From: Cyrtodaria siliqua
Lineage: Eukaryota; Mollusca; Bivalvia; Adapedonta; Hiatellidae
DNA: 64,000 nt
Direction: 5' to 3'
NCBI GenBank assembly: GCA_037043455.1
Contig: JAWPHD010011511.1
Location: 19,244-83,243 of the forward strand
The position numbers and the translations under genes are program-made. The number at the start of each line of letters is the position of its first letter. Positions within the stretch are counted from its first letter, which is position 1. Positions 13,765 through 24,467 of the stretch are shown piece after piece. Under the pieces are notes generated by a model, which was given only the letters and a program-made list of their open reading frames with translations, had not been told where the DNA came from and ran no database searches.

Positions 13765-16440
13765 ATTATTACTAACTGGTGCTATGGGATCATCAAGCCC
13801 ATTAGTTGTGGTATTACTAACTGGTCCTATGGGATCATCAAGCCCATTCGTCGAGTTATTACTAACCGGTCCTAAGGGATCATTAAGCCCATTCGTTGTG
13901 GTATTACTAACTGGTCCTATGGGATCATCAAGCCCATTCGTTGTGTTATTACTAACTGGTCCTATGGGATCATCAATCCAATTCGTTGTGTTATTACTAA
14001 CTGGTCCTATGGGATCATCTAGCCCCTTCGTCGTGTTATTACTAACTGGTCCTATGGGATCATCAAGCCCATTCTTTGTGTTATTACTATCTGGTCCCAT
14101 GGGATCATCAATCCCATTCGTTGTGTTATTATTAACTGCTCCCATGGGATCATCAAGCCCCTTCGTTGATCAAGCCCATTCGTTGTGTTATTACTAACTG
14201 CTCCTAATGAATCATCAAGCCCATTTGTTGTGGTATTACTAACTTGTCCTATGGGATCATCAAGCCCATTCGTTGTGGTATTATTAACTTGTCCTATGGG
14301 ATCATCAAGCCCATTCGTTGTGTTATTACTAACTGGTCCTATGAGATCATCAAGCCCATTCGTCGTGTTATTACTAACTGGTCCTATGGGATCATCAAGC
14401 CCATTCGTTTTGGTATAACTTACTGGTCCTATGGGATCATCAAGCCCATTCGTTGTGTTATTACTAACTGGTCCCATGGGATCATCAAGCCCCCTCGTTG
14501 TGTTATTACTAACTGGTCCTATGGGATCATCAAGCCCATTCGTTGTGTTATTACTAACTGGTCATATGGGATCATCAAGCCCCTTCGTTGTGTTATTACT
14601 AACTGGTCCTATGGGATCATCAAGCCTATTCGTTGTGGTATTACAAACTGATCCTATGGGATCATCAAGCCCATTCGTTGTGGTATTACTAACTGGTCCT
14701 ATTGTATCATCAAACCCATTCGTTGTGTTATTACTAACTGGTCCTATGGGATCATCAAGCCCATTCGTTGTGGTATTACTAACTGGTCCTATTGGATCAT
14801 CAAGCCCATTCGTTGTGGTATTACTAACCGGTCGTATGGGATCATCAAGTCCATTCGTTGTGTTATTACTAACTGGTCCTATGGGATCATCAAGCCCATT
14901 CGTTGTGTTATTATTAACTGGTCCTATGAGATCTTTAAGCCCATTCGTTGTGATATTACTAACTGGTCGTTTGAGATCATCAAGCCCATTCGTAGTGTTA
15001 TTACTAACTGGTCCTATGGGATCATCAAGCCCATTCGTTGTGTTATTACAAACTGGTCCTATGAGATCATCAAGCCTATCGTTGTGGTATTACTAACTGG
15101 TCCTAAGGGATCATCAAGCCCATTCGTTGTTGTATTACTAACTTGTCCTATGGGACCATCAAGCCCATTCGTTCTGGTATTATTAACTTGTCCTATGGGA
15201 TCATCAAGCCCATTCGTTGTGATATTACTAACTGGTCCTATGGGATCATCAAGCCCATTCGTTGTGTTATTACTAAGTGATCCTATGGGATCATCAAGCC
15301 CATTCGTTGTGGTATTACTAACTGGTCCTATGGGATCATCAAGCCACATCGTAATGGTATTACTAACTGGTCCTATGGGATCATCAAGCCCATTCGTAGT
15401 GTTATTACTAACTGGTCCTATGGGATCATCAAGCCCATTCGTTGTGGTATTACTAACTGGTTCTATGGGATCATCAAGCCCATTCGTTGTGTTATTACTA
15501 ACTGGTCCTATGGGATCATCAAGCCCATTCGTTGTGGTATTACTAACTGGTACTATGGGATCATCAAGCCCATTCGTTGTGTTATTACTAACCGGTCCTA
15601 TGGGATCATCAAGCCCATTTGTTGTGTTACTAACTGGTCTTATGGGATCATCAAGCCCATTCGTTGTGTTATTACTAACTGGTCAAATGGGATCATCAAT
15701 CCCATTCGTTGTGTTATTACTAACTGGTCCCATCGGATCATCAAGCCCATTTTTTGTGTTACTAACTGGACCTATGGGATCATCAAGCCCATTCGTTGTG
15801 GTATTACTAACTGGTCCTATGGGATCATCAAGCCCATTCGTAGTGTTATTACTAACTGGCCCTATGGGATCATCAAGCCCATTCGTTGTGGTATTACTAA
15901 CTGGCCCTATGGGATCATCAAGCCCATTCATTGTGTTATTACTCACTTGTCCTATGAGATTATCAAGCCCATTCGTAGTGTTATTACTAACTGGTCCTAT
16001 GAGATCATCAAGCCCATTCGTATTGTTATTACTAACTGGTTCTATGAGATCATCAAGCCCATTCGTTGTGGTATTACTAACTGGTCCTATGAGATCATCA
16101 AGCCCATTCGTTGTGGTATTACTAGCTGGTCCTATGGGATCATCAAGCCCATTCGTTGTGGTATTACTAACAGGTCCTATGAGATCATCAAGCCCATTCG
16201 TTGTGGTATTACTAACTGGTCCTATGGGATCATCAAGCCCATTCGTTGTGGTATTACTAACTCGTCCTATGGGATCATCAAGCCCATTCGTTGTGTTATG
16301 ACTAACTGGTCCTATGAGATCATCAAACCCATTCGTTGTGTTATTACTAACTGGTCCTATGAGATCATCAAGCCCATTCGTAGTGTTATTACTAACTGGT
16401 CCTATGGGATCATCAAGCCCATTCGTTGTGGTATTACTAG

Positions 16441-16490
16441 CGAGCTCAGCTCGCGTCGCGAAGCGACGCGCGCGCAAGCGAGCTCTACGG
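16441..16490. other. GC-rich palindromic hairpin at array edge
   Basis: Immediately after the last satellite unit comes a very GC-rich 50-bp stretch in otherwise AT-rich DNA. It contains cgcgtcgc (16452-16459), loop gaa, and gcgacgcg (16463-16470), a perfect 8-bp stem. It is bounded by gagctc at 16442 and near 16480. Nothing similar was seen at the other array edges. Confidence 0.85.
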
Positions 16491-17486
16491 TAACGCGAGT
16501 AGCAAATACTATGGGGAAAAAAACAGTGGTAAAAAAGTCAAAACACAGTTAACTCCCTTGTTAAGGGGAGGTCATGGCTATATTCGTTCCAAACGCAGTT
16601 AACTCCCATCTCGGTTTGGTATCCGGCCCACCTCTATTCGCGTTGGATCTAGTCCATCCAGTTGGCCGGTTACCAGACTTCATTGTAAATGTGACGTCAT
16701 TACGTCTGGCAATTTAGAAAATAATGGTTATTATTACCAGCTGAGAGTCAAGGTAAACGTATTTCTACCTAATCTTTAAATCTACTGCAGTATCGATAAT
16801 CTAAAATACAATGTTTAAACGAAAACGCATCGCACTTTAGTGATTATATATAGATAGATGTTACGGCAAAGTCGGTGGGTTGGGAAATTTTAACCACTGC
16901 AGTGCAGTCTGCTGTTGGCAAGTTTCCAAGTAATGTGCGCGTTTTTATTTAGAACTCAGATGTTGAACGGTGCTTAAAGATTTAATTCTTTTTATTAAGT
17001 TCAATAGGGGTGGGGCCCAATAATTTGATGGGGGGGGGGGGGGGGGGGGAGAGACTGAGTGATCAGAGTATGTTAAAAGGGGCCTGGGCGGCAGAGTATG
17101 TTTTGGCTCCCACTCCACCCCCTGCCTCCCCGTCCCACACACCCCCCACCCCCCACCCCTAGCCTAATAAATTGGCTCCTATGCAGTTTTTTTTTTATTA
17201 TTCTGACGTTCTATGTAACTGCATATACATGCTCGCCAATACGAAAAATTTCAAAAGAGCATTAAACGTGTATTTTAACACACTACCCCACCCCCAACCC
17301 AAAAAATAAATAATAGTGTCATGAAATTTTAGTATAGTGCCAAAAAAATGCATTTTAATTAAGAAATAATCTGATCTGTATCTGATGAATACGTAGTAGA
17401 TCCCAATACTGGTATTTCACTAAGAGGAAATAAAATATAATAAATACGTACCTGTGTTTTATCGGTGAATAAAATACACTTAGGAG
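16491..17486. other. Unique AT-rich DNA, no gene seen
   Basis: No coding region, RNA gene or array is recognised. Visible points are two copies of the phrase cagttaactccc (about 16547 and 16597), a run of about 18 G at 17032-17049, and a C-rich stretch near 17105-17160. Short frames through the G/C runs look like composition artefacts. Confidence 0.6.
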
Positions 17487-17555
17487 TTCGGATGGTTGCG
17501 TAGTAATTAAATCACGAATGAGTTAGCACGAGTGATTTAATTACTCACATCGGAA
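17487..17555. repeat. Foldback sequence
   Basis: A perfect 13-bp inverted repeat, gtaattaaatcac (17503-17515) and gtgatttaattac (17532-17544), surrounds a 16-base loop. A weaker outer pairing (ttcggatg with catcggaa) extends the stem. It may be a short foldback element or chance; no target duplication was identified. Confidence 0.6.
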
Positions 17556-18119
17556 CGATTCTATTCAATTTTAACACAACTATAACCCCATTGTTTACGC
17601 TATTGTGGGGACACTATATATTATCGGTAATCAGGCTGCTATGTTTACAGGCTTTTCCATTGGGCGCCCCCATATGCAAAGTTCTGCGCAGTTCAATAAG
17701 CTTAAATACACTAGTATCACGTGACAAACAATTAAGTCATTGCTTACGACATATAGCTTGCGCTTTATGACGTCAAACGTTCTCATCTTGTTCAAGAAGC
17801 TTGTTAATGTTATATGTACTGATGCATATGATCAGATGGGTTTATATCGGGTGTGTGAGGTTTGGGAGTATGGAAAGTTTATTGTACCATAATTAACATT
17901 TCATTAAATTACTGTTGAGTTTGTCTTCGTGACGTATACATGTATTTACCAAATGGTGTCATGTAATGTGGCGCTTCCAACAGATGAAATATACGCGGGG
18001 AATTAATGGAACAGCTGTATTTTATCATAGAATAACATATAGTGGTCTCTCTTCTTTGTGTATATATATGAAAGACTGCGCAGGTCATGTTAGAATTAAT
18101 GTTAAAAATAGAAATAAAC
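17556..18119. other. Unique DNA, no gene seen
   Basis: AT-rich sequence with no recognised feature. Short frames here resemble no family I know. Confidence 0.5.
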
Positions 18120-18228
18120 ATGATAATCCAGCCAGGAGACAAGTCAGAAATTGCACTTGTACTCTGGTGAAAAATGATAATCCAGCCAGGAGACAAGTCA
18201 GAAATTGCACTTGTACTCTGGTGAAAAT
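18120..18228 (+). repeat. Two-copy 54-bp tandem duplication
   Basis: The segment starting tgataatccagccaggagac occurs twice in direct succession (about 18120-18173 and 18174-18228). The copies appear identical apart from the length of the final A run. The identity suggests a recent duplication. Confidence 0.9.
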
Positions 18229-18569
18229 GAGCAAATACACAAATATCATAAATATACACAACTAAACGCATATCAACTGGGATTATTTTATGGTTTAAAA
18301 TAAAAATAATAATGCCATAAGAAACAAGACAGGAAAGAGTACATACTTTAATAGAAATTTTCTAAGTGTAAAGCCTGAAAGTCAGATTAAAATGCACATG
18401 TAATTGTTATACTTCATATTGACTAACCAATTATATCCATTGTAAAGAAATATAAAAAGATCGGACAGGGAAAGTAGCATTCAAGGAGGACAATCAACCA
18501 CAAAACACAGAAACAAACACGCAAACAGACAAACAAGAAGGCAAAAGTAATAATAAATACAAACATCAT

Positions 18570-19435
18570 CACAAAAGGGTTGACAATAGGGCTACCGCCT
18601 TGGAACGGGCAGTGGCAAAGTAGGCCACTGGGGCTTTAAACCGGTTCTATGGTGCACCATACCAGTGCCCCAGATAAGCAGCGTAAGCAGCGTAATAAGC
18701 AGCGTATCTGCGTATTTCACTCAATTAGAATTGTCAAATACTCAATTAATTTCCCTGACATGCATACCAGATAAGCAAGCAATTTCCTTTTCACTCAAAC
18801 ATTTAATTTTCGAGCGTATCGACAGTCAAAGTGTTCAAATGATTGATGGACTGATGTTTTCGTGCATATTCCAATATTTACAAAAAGCAGATTTTACTTC
18901 CGGTGTTTATCTTGACTGGGACATTACATAATTATCGATAAAGTGGAGCAGTATAAGAGAATGCTATATAGTTGAATATGTACGCTATACATACTATTGT
19001 GTGTACCGTAGTCATCTATGCGCTTTCTTGTTTACTTTTGAAAGCGTTTGCGTTGTGCAGACGATTAAAATGTCGAAACATGGACGTAAACCGACAAGCG
19101 AGTTACCGTTAAGAAACACTTCTGAAATTAACACATGTGATTAGTGTTTCTATGGAAATTTATCATTAATAATGACAAATCGCTGCCATGAATAACAAGT
19201 CAATAAAGCTCACATAAAGACGGGTAAGTTACCTTGCTTGTTTTACATTTGATCCCCAAATCACCCTATTTTTTTGGAAAATTTGAAATTTACTCAATTA
19301 ATTTTATTTTTATGAGTTAAATACCCAATAGGTCCAAAAGTTATCTGGGGCACTGCCATACCTCACACTTACCCTACTGTCATCCCATTAAAACAGGACA
19401 GTGTAAATAAAGAAATCCCCGCCATGATCTAATCT
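18570..19435 (+). repeat. Dispersed repeat copy, interrupted by a transposon
   Basis: 18570-18662 and 19356-19435 together match the reverse complement of 62998-63140. Shared phrases include gggctaccgc, ggttctatg/ggttccatg, and cagtgtaaataaagaaat followed by ccccgccatga. The match continues across the two halves once the 18663-19355 insert is left out. The family is unknown to me. Confidence 0.8.
18663..19355. mobile_element. 693-bp TIR element with 6-bp target duplication
   Basis: The element begins cagtgccccagataa and ends ttatctggggcactg, a perfect 15-bp terminal inverted repeat. It is bordered on both sides by ccatac (18657-18662 and 19356-19361), a 6-bp target-site duplication. Joining the flanks rebuilds the dispersed repeat whose uninterrupted relative lies at 62998-63140, so the empty site supports insertion. 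Internal frames (longest about 88 codons) show no transposase motif, so it is non-autonomous. The CAGTG start and short target duplication suggest a hAT-related MITE; a 6-bp duplication is less usual than the classic 8 bp, so the superfamily is uncertain. Confidence 0.88.
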
Positions 19436-20067
19436 CTAACCAACAAGGCAGCATCAATAGGCAATATAATTAAAACACAAATATGCTCGCGTAAATATAA
19501 TACAAAAAAAACAGTAGCCTAGAAAGCCACAATGAAGGTACTCAATGACTTGGCAGAAGCCAGAGCAACAAGAGAAACCATTAAGGGCACGACAAGAAAG
19601 ATCATAGATAAACATCAAACGCCACCGTCCCAATGGGCTTTAGGTAGGCGTCATCATAGGGTCCACAGCCTGTCCGGTCATCGTACAATTAAAGAGGAAA
19701 GCATAGTGGCGAACTGTAAAAGGGTGTAAGTTTTCAACCGACTTGTCACTAGTTACTGGCAGATGAATGATATAATTTGGATCTTGATACCTTGTTTTTG
19801 CAGCTTATGAGCACAATTTTGAAAAAATTATATACGCGTCTAATTTCGAATACTTTTCAGTTTATGGAGCTAATTGCTCAATCTGGTTGCCTGAATAGAA
19901 AATGGCTATTCTGTGGTCTAAACTGAATACACTGATGATATTTTATCTTTCTTGCACTATTTATGATTTTATCATTACCAACCTTCCAAGGCACAATATT
20001 ATTGATACTATAACAACAGGTAAATAATGTGTATTTAAGTATTGATTCACTAATTTTCGGTATTCCT
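19436..20067. other. Unique DNA, no gene seen
   Basis: Contains a 65-codon frame at 19532-19729 that matches no family I know. Otherwise plain AT-rich sequence. Confidence 0.5.
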
Positions 20068-20190
20068 GGGGTTTAACGACAGTAGTCATGGTAGTGGTTG
20101 GCAACTTTACCATAAACGCAGAGTGAATGGAAAATTTACCATGAAGCTATTTATGGTAAAGTTGCCATTCACTACAACCGTTCAAACCCC
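20068..20190. repeat. Long imperfect hairpin / foldback
   Basis: Two arms face each other over about 123 bp. ggcaactttaccata (about 20100) pairs with tatggtaaagttgcc (about 20152), and the outer ggggtttaac (20068) pairs with gttcaaacccc (to 20190). The extended stem is interrupted by small mismatched stretches. It may be a tiny foldback transposon; a hairpin RNA precursor is possible but unsupported. Confidence 0.75.
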
Positions 20191-20587
20191 AATATTTACC
20201 TTTCGATTGCATTGACTTTTATGTGCTGCATTTAAATTTCCAGTGAAATAACACTTACGTTTTGAGCAGAGCTAAAGCAAACAAGTTATAGTTTATTCGT
20301 TTTATTAACTCGAGAACTGTCTTAAGTTGCTATAAAAAAGCGTGCAATGTTGGCACCGTGACTGTTACCAAGTACATAAAACGATTACCGTAATTCAATA
20401 TTTCTATATTTTTACGGGTTATGAAAAACATAAGCTAGTTTAAATTTAGCGAGAAGTGTCTTGGACTTCACACACTTTAAAGTAGCCTAATGTTTTGCAT
20501 AGCCTGTCGAAAGATCTAAATATTGAATTAAATCCTTAAAAATCCTTAAAAAATCAATTCTTCAATGGATTAATCTAGTTTTTCATA
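20191..20587. other. Unique DNA, no gene seen
   Basis: AT-rich sequence between the foldback and the 2.2-kb inverted-repeat element. No feature recognised. Confidence 0.5.
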
Positions 20588-22826
20588 GGGGCAATCCGGG
20601 TAAATATGGACAAACGTATAAATACGGACACTTTCCGAGAAAAGCCGACCTCTTACGAATTATTACTAACAGGATTACAGGTTTCACCTTTTTGGTAGTT
20701 AATTTCTTCCTCTTGGTCCGCAGAACCGTCTTCGTCACACAAAATATGAGACATCATACTTTTTCCAAAAAGTCAACCTTACTTCCTTTTCAATTTTTCG
20801 TCAACATCGATAGGGCATTGTATCTCGATAGATGTAGTAACAGTGCTATTACAGGTATAATTTTCAGCAAAATATTCAATAAATGGTACATTTATGTAGA
20901 TGAAAATTTCTGTTTCCAGAAAGTTACAGGTTTGGTGGTATTGAAAAGAGAAAATATTGAGAAAAATTAGATTTTAAAATCGTCCGAATTTTCCCATGCG
21001 ACTTTAGAGCAGTCGGATAAATACGGACACACACTTTCTGAGAGCACAATGCTTGTCCGTCGATGTCTTTCTTGCGTTCTTCTTATGTATGCTTATTCCA
21101 AAAGAAATAAACGTAACAAATAACGCATACAGTACAGTACTAGTAAAGAAATAAAAATAATCATCGTATTTTATGGTCGATGTGTTGCATATCTAAGGCG
21201 GTCCGATGCAGCCTTGATGTCGCCGTTATACAGGGAAAGCCTGATAGAAGGAAACATTCTTATTAAACCGAAATTTGAACCTATATTCAAACGAGGTGGA
21301 CCTCTGCAACGTTGTAATTTAGGGTTTCACTGCAATATAGTGAACTTGCCAAAGGTCATGGAAATTATTGAAGGACACCTTCTGGCTTATAAAGTTATCT
21401 AAAAAATGTTTACTAACGTTGTAAAAAGGCTTACTCTTTAGAGGCCAGTTTCCGTCATTCTCATTAAAAAACCGTTTTTACGCTGCAAATTACTTACATA
21501 TTGTCACTTATTGTCAGACGTTTATAAGTGAAGATTGGAAACAGGAAAAACAACCAAAAAGTAAATAAGCGGCACAAAAACGAAAGGGATTTCTCCGAAA
21601 AATGTGTTTACTTCCTTATATGGCGTTGGGGATGCGCGCGCATACTGCCGCATAATAAACGTTTTAAAAAAAAACACTGTAATGACGTCATATTTTTATT
21701 ACTCTACCGTGATTATATAGTTCAACCAAAGAGAAGCAACTCGTACAATCTGTATCAGTTTGATTTACACAGAGTTACCCATCTTTACAGTGTAAATTGT
21801 CGTCGTTGAACATTTTACATTGACGTTACCAGACTTATTGTTATAACGATCGAGGTGACTAATATGCACAATGCAAACATACCATTTTTACAATGAAATT
21901 GTTGAAAAGACTTGCAAACAAGCGTCTAATTCATAAAAGTTTACTGTATCTTGACCTAGTTGAATCTATCACTCGATAAAATACATGACGGAAACTGGGC
22001 TTGTAAACAAAATGATTTCTCAGTTTTAGTCTATTTATAAAAAGTTCACGTGCCTCTTCGATAATTTATATAAACAAAATTCTTTGGTATCAAATTTCCA
22101 GGAAGAGGTAACCTAATAGAAAATAGAGTAAAAATTGTCAGGATACATAGATTTGTCTGAAAAATTAGTTTATGTTTACATAAGTGACGGAAAGTGGCCC
22201 CCGACGAGTAAACTTGAGAAAACTAAGAAAAACACGAAAGGCAGAGGCAGAGAAATAAAAAGGAAATGATGTAGATGTAAAAACTCTGGCTTATAAAGTT
22301 ATCTAAAATTTGAAATCTGACATTAATTACTAACCATTTAGTCTTTTCTATAAAAAGGCATTATCGGTAACTGTTGTAAACATTCTCTAATCATGTCCAC
22401 GATATACAGTGATACGTAATGAACTACATGTGTATGTTAAAATTGTAAAACTACAGAACTTTGTAATGAAATTCCAATGTAAAGATTTTAAACAGTACAA
22501 GTTGAACTGTGTTCCTATGTTGTTGTTTTTAAAAGGCTGGACCGTCCGTATTTCTCCTATTGGAAATTGGTATGTCCGGATTTTCCACCTATGCGTCCGT
22601 ATTTTCCCTATCGCGTCCGTATTTTACCGTTTTCACTGTGGTTATAAATCTACTATTTGGACTGCTTTGGACCTATTGAATACGCTGAAATAAACGATAA
22701 CATGCGAGGACAGTGTTGTCCGAATTGAATTATCGCTTTGGTGTCCGAATTTTCCCACCGCATTAGTCACAGGAACGTCTCAAACGAGACCTTGCAAAAA
22801 TCGTCCGTATTTACCGGGATTGCCCC
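20588..22826. mobile_element. 2.24-kb DNA-transposon-like element with TA duplication
   Basis: The left end begins GGGGCAATCC and continues GGTAAATATGGAC. The right end, read on the minus strand, begins GGGGCAATCC and continues GGTAAATACGGAC. That makes a 24-bp terminal inverted repeat with two mismatches. Both ends abut TA (20586-20587 and 22827-22828). Variants of the inner motif (gtccgtatttNccc) repeat below the right end at about 22547, 22580, 22598, 22614, 22740 and 22802. They occur in the opposite orientation below the left end (about 20600, 20622 and 21017). Frames of 62-94 codons inside show no DDE-type motif I can see, so it appears non-autonomous. The TA target suggests the IS630/Tc1/mariner range; inference only. 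Confidence 0.8.
21441..22202. repeat. Candidate nested inverted-repeat element
   Basis: Inside the 2.2-kb element, gaggccagtttccgtca (21441) faces tgacggaaagtggcccc (ending about 22201), matching at 15 of 17 positions when inverted. A third copy, tgacggaaactgggc at 21986-22000, is an equally good partner. A 23-bp direct repeat starting ctggcttataaagttatct lies outside at 21382 and 22286. This could be a nested insertion or a motif repeated within the host element; no clear target duplication was found. Confidence 0.45.
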
Positions 22827-22932
22827 TATGCCGGGACTCCAGTACATGCTTATTAACATCCATCTGCCAGGAAATATTTTCCTTTTTGCAGTGTTAAACA
22901 GTAGCTTTTTGAACATATATTTTTTAATGGAG
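22827..22932. other. Short unique DNA
   Basis: No feature recognised between the transposon end and the next dispersed repeat. Confidence 0.5.
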
Positions 22933-23045
22933 TATCAACACATTATCTAAGGTTATTTAGAGCCGCCCCAGACAGAGGAGAAGGATATATAGGAATCATA
23001 TAACCTTCAATACACGGGACTGCTCACTTTATGTCCGGCGCATCC
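22933..23045 (+). repeat. Dispersed repeat copy, internally deleted
   Basis: ttatttagagccgccccaga begins a stretch matching 62353-62500 (gaggagaaggatatatagga, then atacacgggac). About 80 bases present in the 62-kb copy are missing here between the two matching halves. Confidence 0.8.
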
Positions 23046-23751
23046 TTGGCCTGGATAGTAAAGAGGCTGTGTCTAAAACGTTCTCGTCTCTCACAGCTAC
23101 AGGTTTGTAACCCACTGTAAGCTTGACTTGTCAAGTGAGAAAGTGTCAATAATCATGGACGGCTGGAGGTATTCAGTACGGGTTCTACCCAAGAAAAAAA
23201 ATTGATCTGCTTCTACCACAAAAAAATAGACCATCATATATAGCCTAACATCTGCTAAATATGACGTAAATATAATACCAGTCTTCGATCGGACAACCAA
23301 AATTTCTGAAAGCGCAAAGCTATTTGTCAGTCTAAATAAGTATAAAAGTCGAACAGGAAACACGATTTCGGCTTTTTCATTGATGTTGAGAAAAATTACT
23401 GTGACACCTCTATAAACGCTACAAGGAATTGATCAATTAATTGTATCCCGGACCCTCTATGAAAGGTAGCAACACATAAGACCTCGTTTTTGATCGGATT
23501 TTGCCGAATTCTTTATTTTATATAGAGCAACCAATCGGAACTGCCTCGTCGGATTCCGTCACTCGGGAATCCACATTTACCGAGTACGAAAATTGGCGAA
23601 GAGTTTCGATCGATAGAGCAACAGAAAATTACAATTATACACGAACGGTTCATGAATTATTCCATCCAATGAGAATAAAATAAACATCATCATTAATGTG
23701 CTAATAGGAGCGCAATAGCGTCGGTAAAAACGTGTTTCCGGTTGTCACAAA
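23046..23751. other. Unique DNA, no gene seen
   Basis: AT-rich sequence. Short frames (60-88 codons, both strands) match no family I know. Confidence 0.5.
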
Positions 23752-24045
23752 ATGTCAATATTGTGGTACGTTATAAAGCCAAAAGAGACAGAAATTCTGT
23801 TTCTTCTTGACAAGTGGGTTGAGAGTGGCTTAAATGTACCGAAGATGGTAAAATGCAGTGCCCTTGGGGCACAGACAGAATCCGGATAAGACACTGATGG
23901 TTCCTTTGTAAAGGGGTGTTCTAGCATGCGGATAGACACTATAAAAACACATGAACAGTCAAAAATCGATGATGACTCTAATGATGACTGTGACTTTTCA
24001 GAGAAAGACATAGGCAATCTTCTCTCTTTGTATACAAAAGAATGA
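23752..24045 (+). pseudogene. Broken fragment resembling zinc-finger region of hAT-derived genes
   Basis: Reading from an ATG at 23752, the frame runs 45 codons to an in-frame TAA (23887-23889). It then continues in the same frame for another 51 codons to TGA at 24043. The second part contains GSFVKGCSSMRIDTIKTHEQ followed by SK and an acidic stretch rich in D and E. The pattern (C before the stop, then F-x-x-G-C and a spaced H) resembles the TTF-type zinc-finger region at the start of hAT-transposase-derived proteins such as the ZNF862/KIAA1586-like families. The rest of such a protein, including its catalytic and dimerisation parts, is absent. The stop and the short length point to a relic or an isolated exon-like fragment. 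The family match is from memory and uncertain. Confidence 0.42.
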
Positions 24046-24467
24046 ATAATGAATAAATATTGTGAAGAGTGAAGACATCATGTTTTGCTTTGTTTACATA
24101 TATATCATTAGAGTAATAAAACCTTTAGGTTTTAAAAGAAACATTTCGGGCAACCACTTTTCCTTTCAGGCAACCAATTTTTGTTGAAATGGCAACCAAG
24201 TCCAAAAGGTAATTTCGCAGACTGTAATACAACATTCCAACAGTTTATGTCCACATCAAAAAGACAAAGCTAAGAAATTAAACGCGTTCCCATGGGCACA
24301 TTGTAACACTCAGTGGTGCAAGTAATATCTCTAGAGTCAAAGTCTACATGTCTGATAATAATGCTGCATCACAACCGTTTCAGAAATTAAGACGTTTAAG
24401 ACAAATGCTATCAATGACGTTTGCTGAATCGGTTATAAAGCTGTGTTTTGAAAATACGTGGGTTTTT
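24046..24467. other. Unique DNA with three ggcaacca words
   Basis: No gene seen. The word ggcaacca occurs three times in about 52 bases near 24150-24200, a short degenerate tandem pattern. Confidence 0.5.

Larger units (their letters stand above)
5921..16440 (+). repeat. 45-bp satellite array, block II
   Basis: About 10.5 kb of the 45-bp unit, with 42-bp variants, mainly in forward orientation. Much of 6468-9020 parallels 1-2910, including the start signature and the inverted segment, so a multi-kilobase block was duplicated. Another near-copy with a spacing of about 1996 bp links 7080-7860 and 9076-9860. Units with gagatc in place of gggatc become frequent only after about 11600. Inverted segments lie at 8754-9020, 10930-11371 and 13278-13764. 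The array stops sharply at 16440 in a unit ending gtattactag. Confidence 0.97.

Noticed and set aside
16945..17142. A 65-codon minus-strand frame with a proline run
   Set aside because: It is driven by the poly-G tract at 17032-17049 and has no recognisable domain.
17281..17310. Telomere- or C-rich regulatory repeat
   Set aside because: A short C-rich run without repeated telomeric words; composition alone is not enough.
18665..18931. An 88-codon frame inside the 693-bp element as a transposase
   Set aside because: Too short, no catalytic or zinc-finger pattern, and it starts within the terminal inverted repeat.
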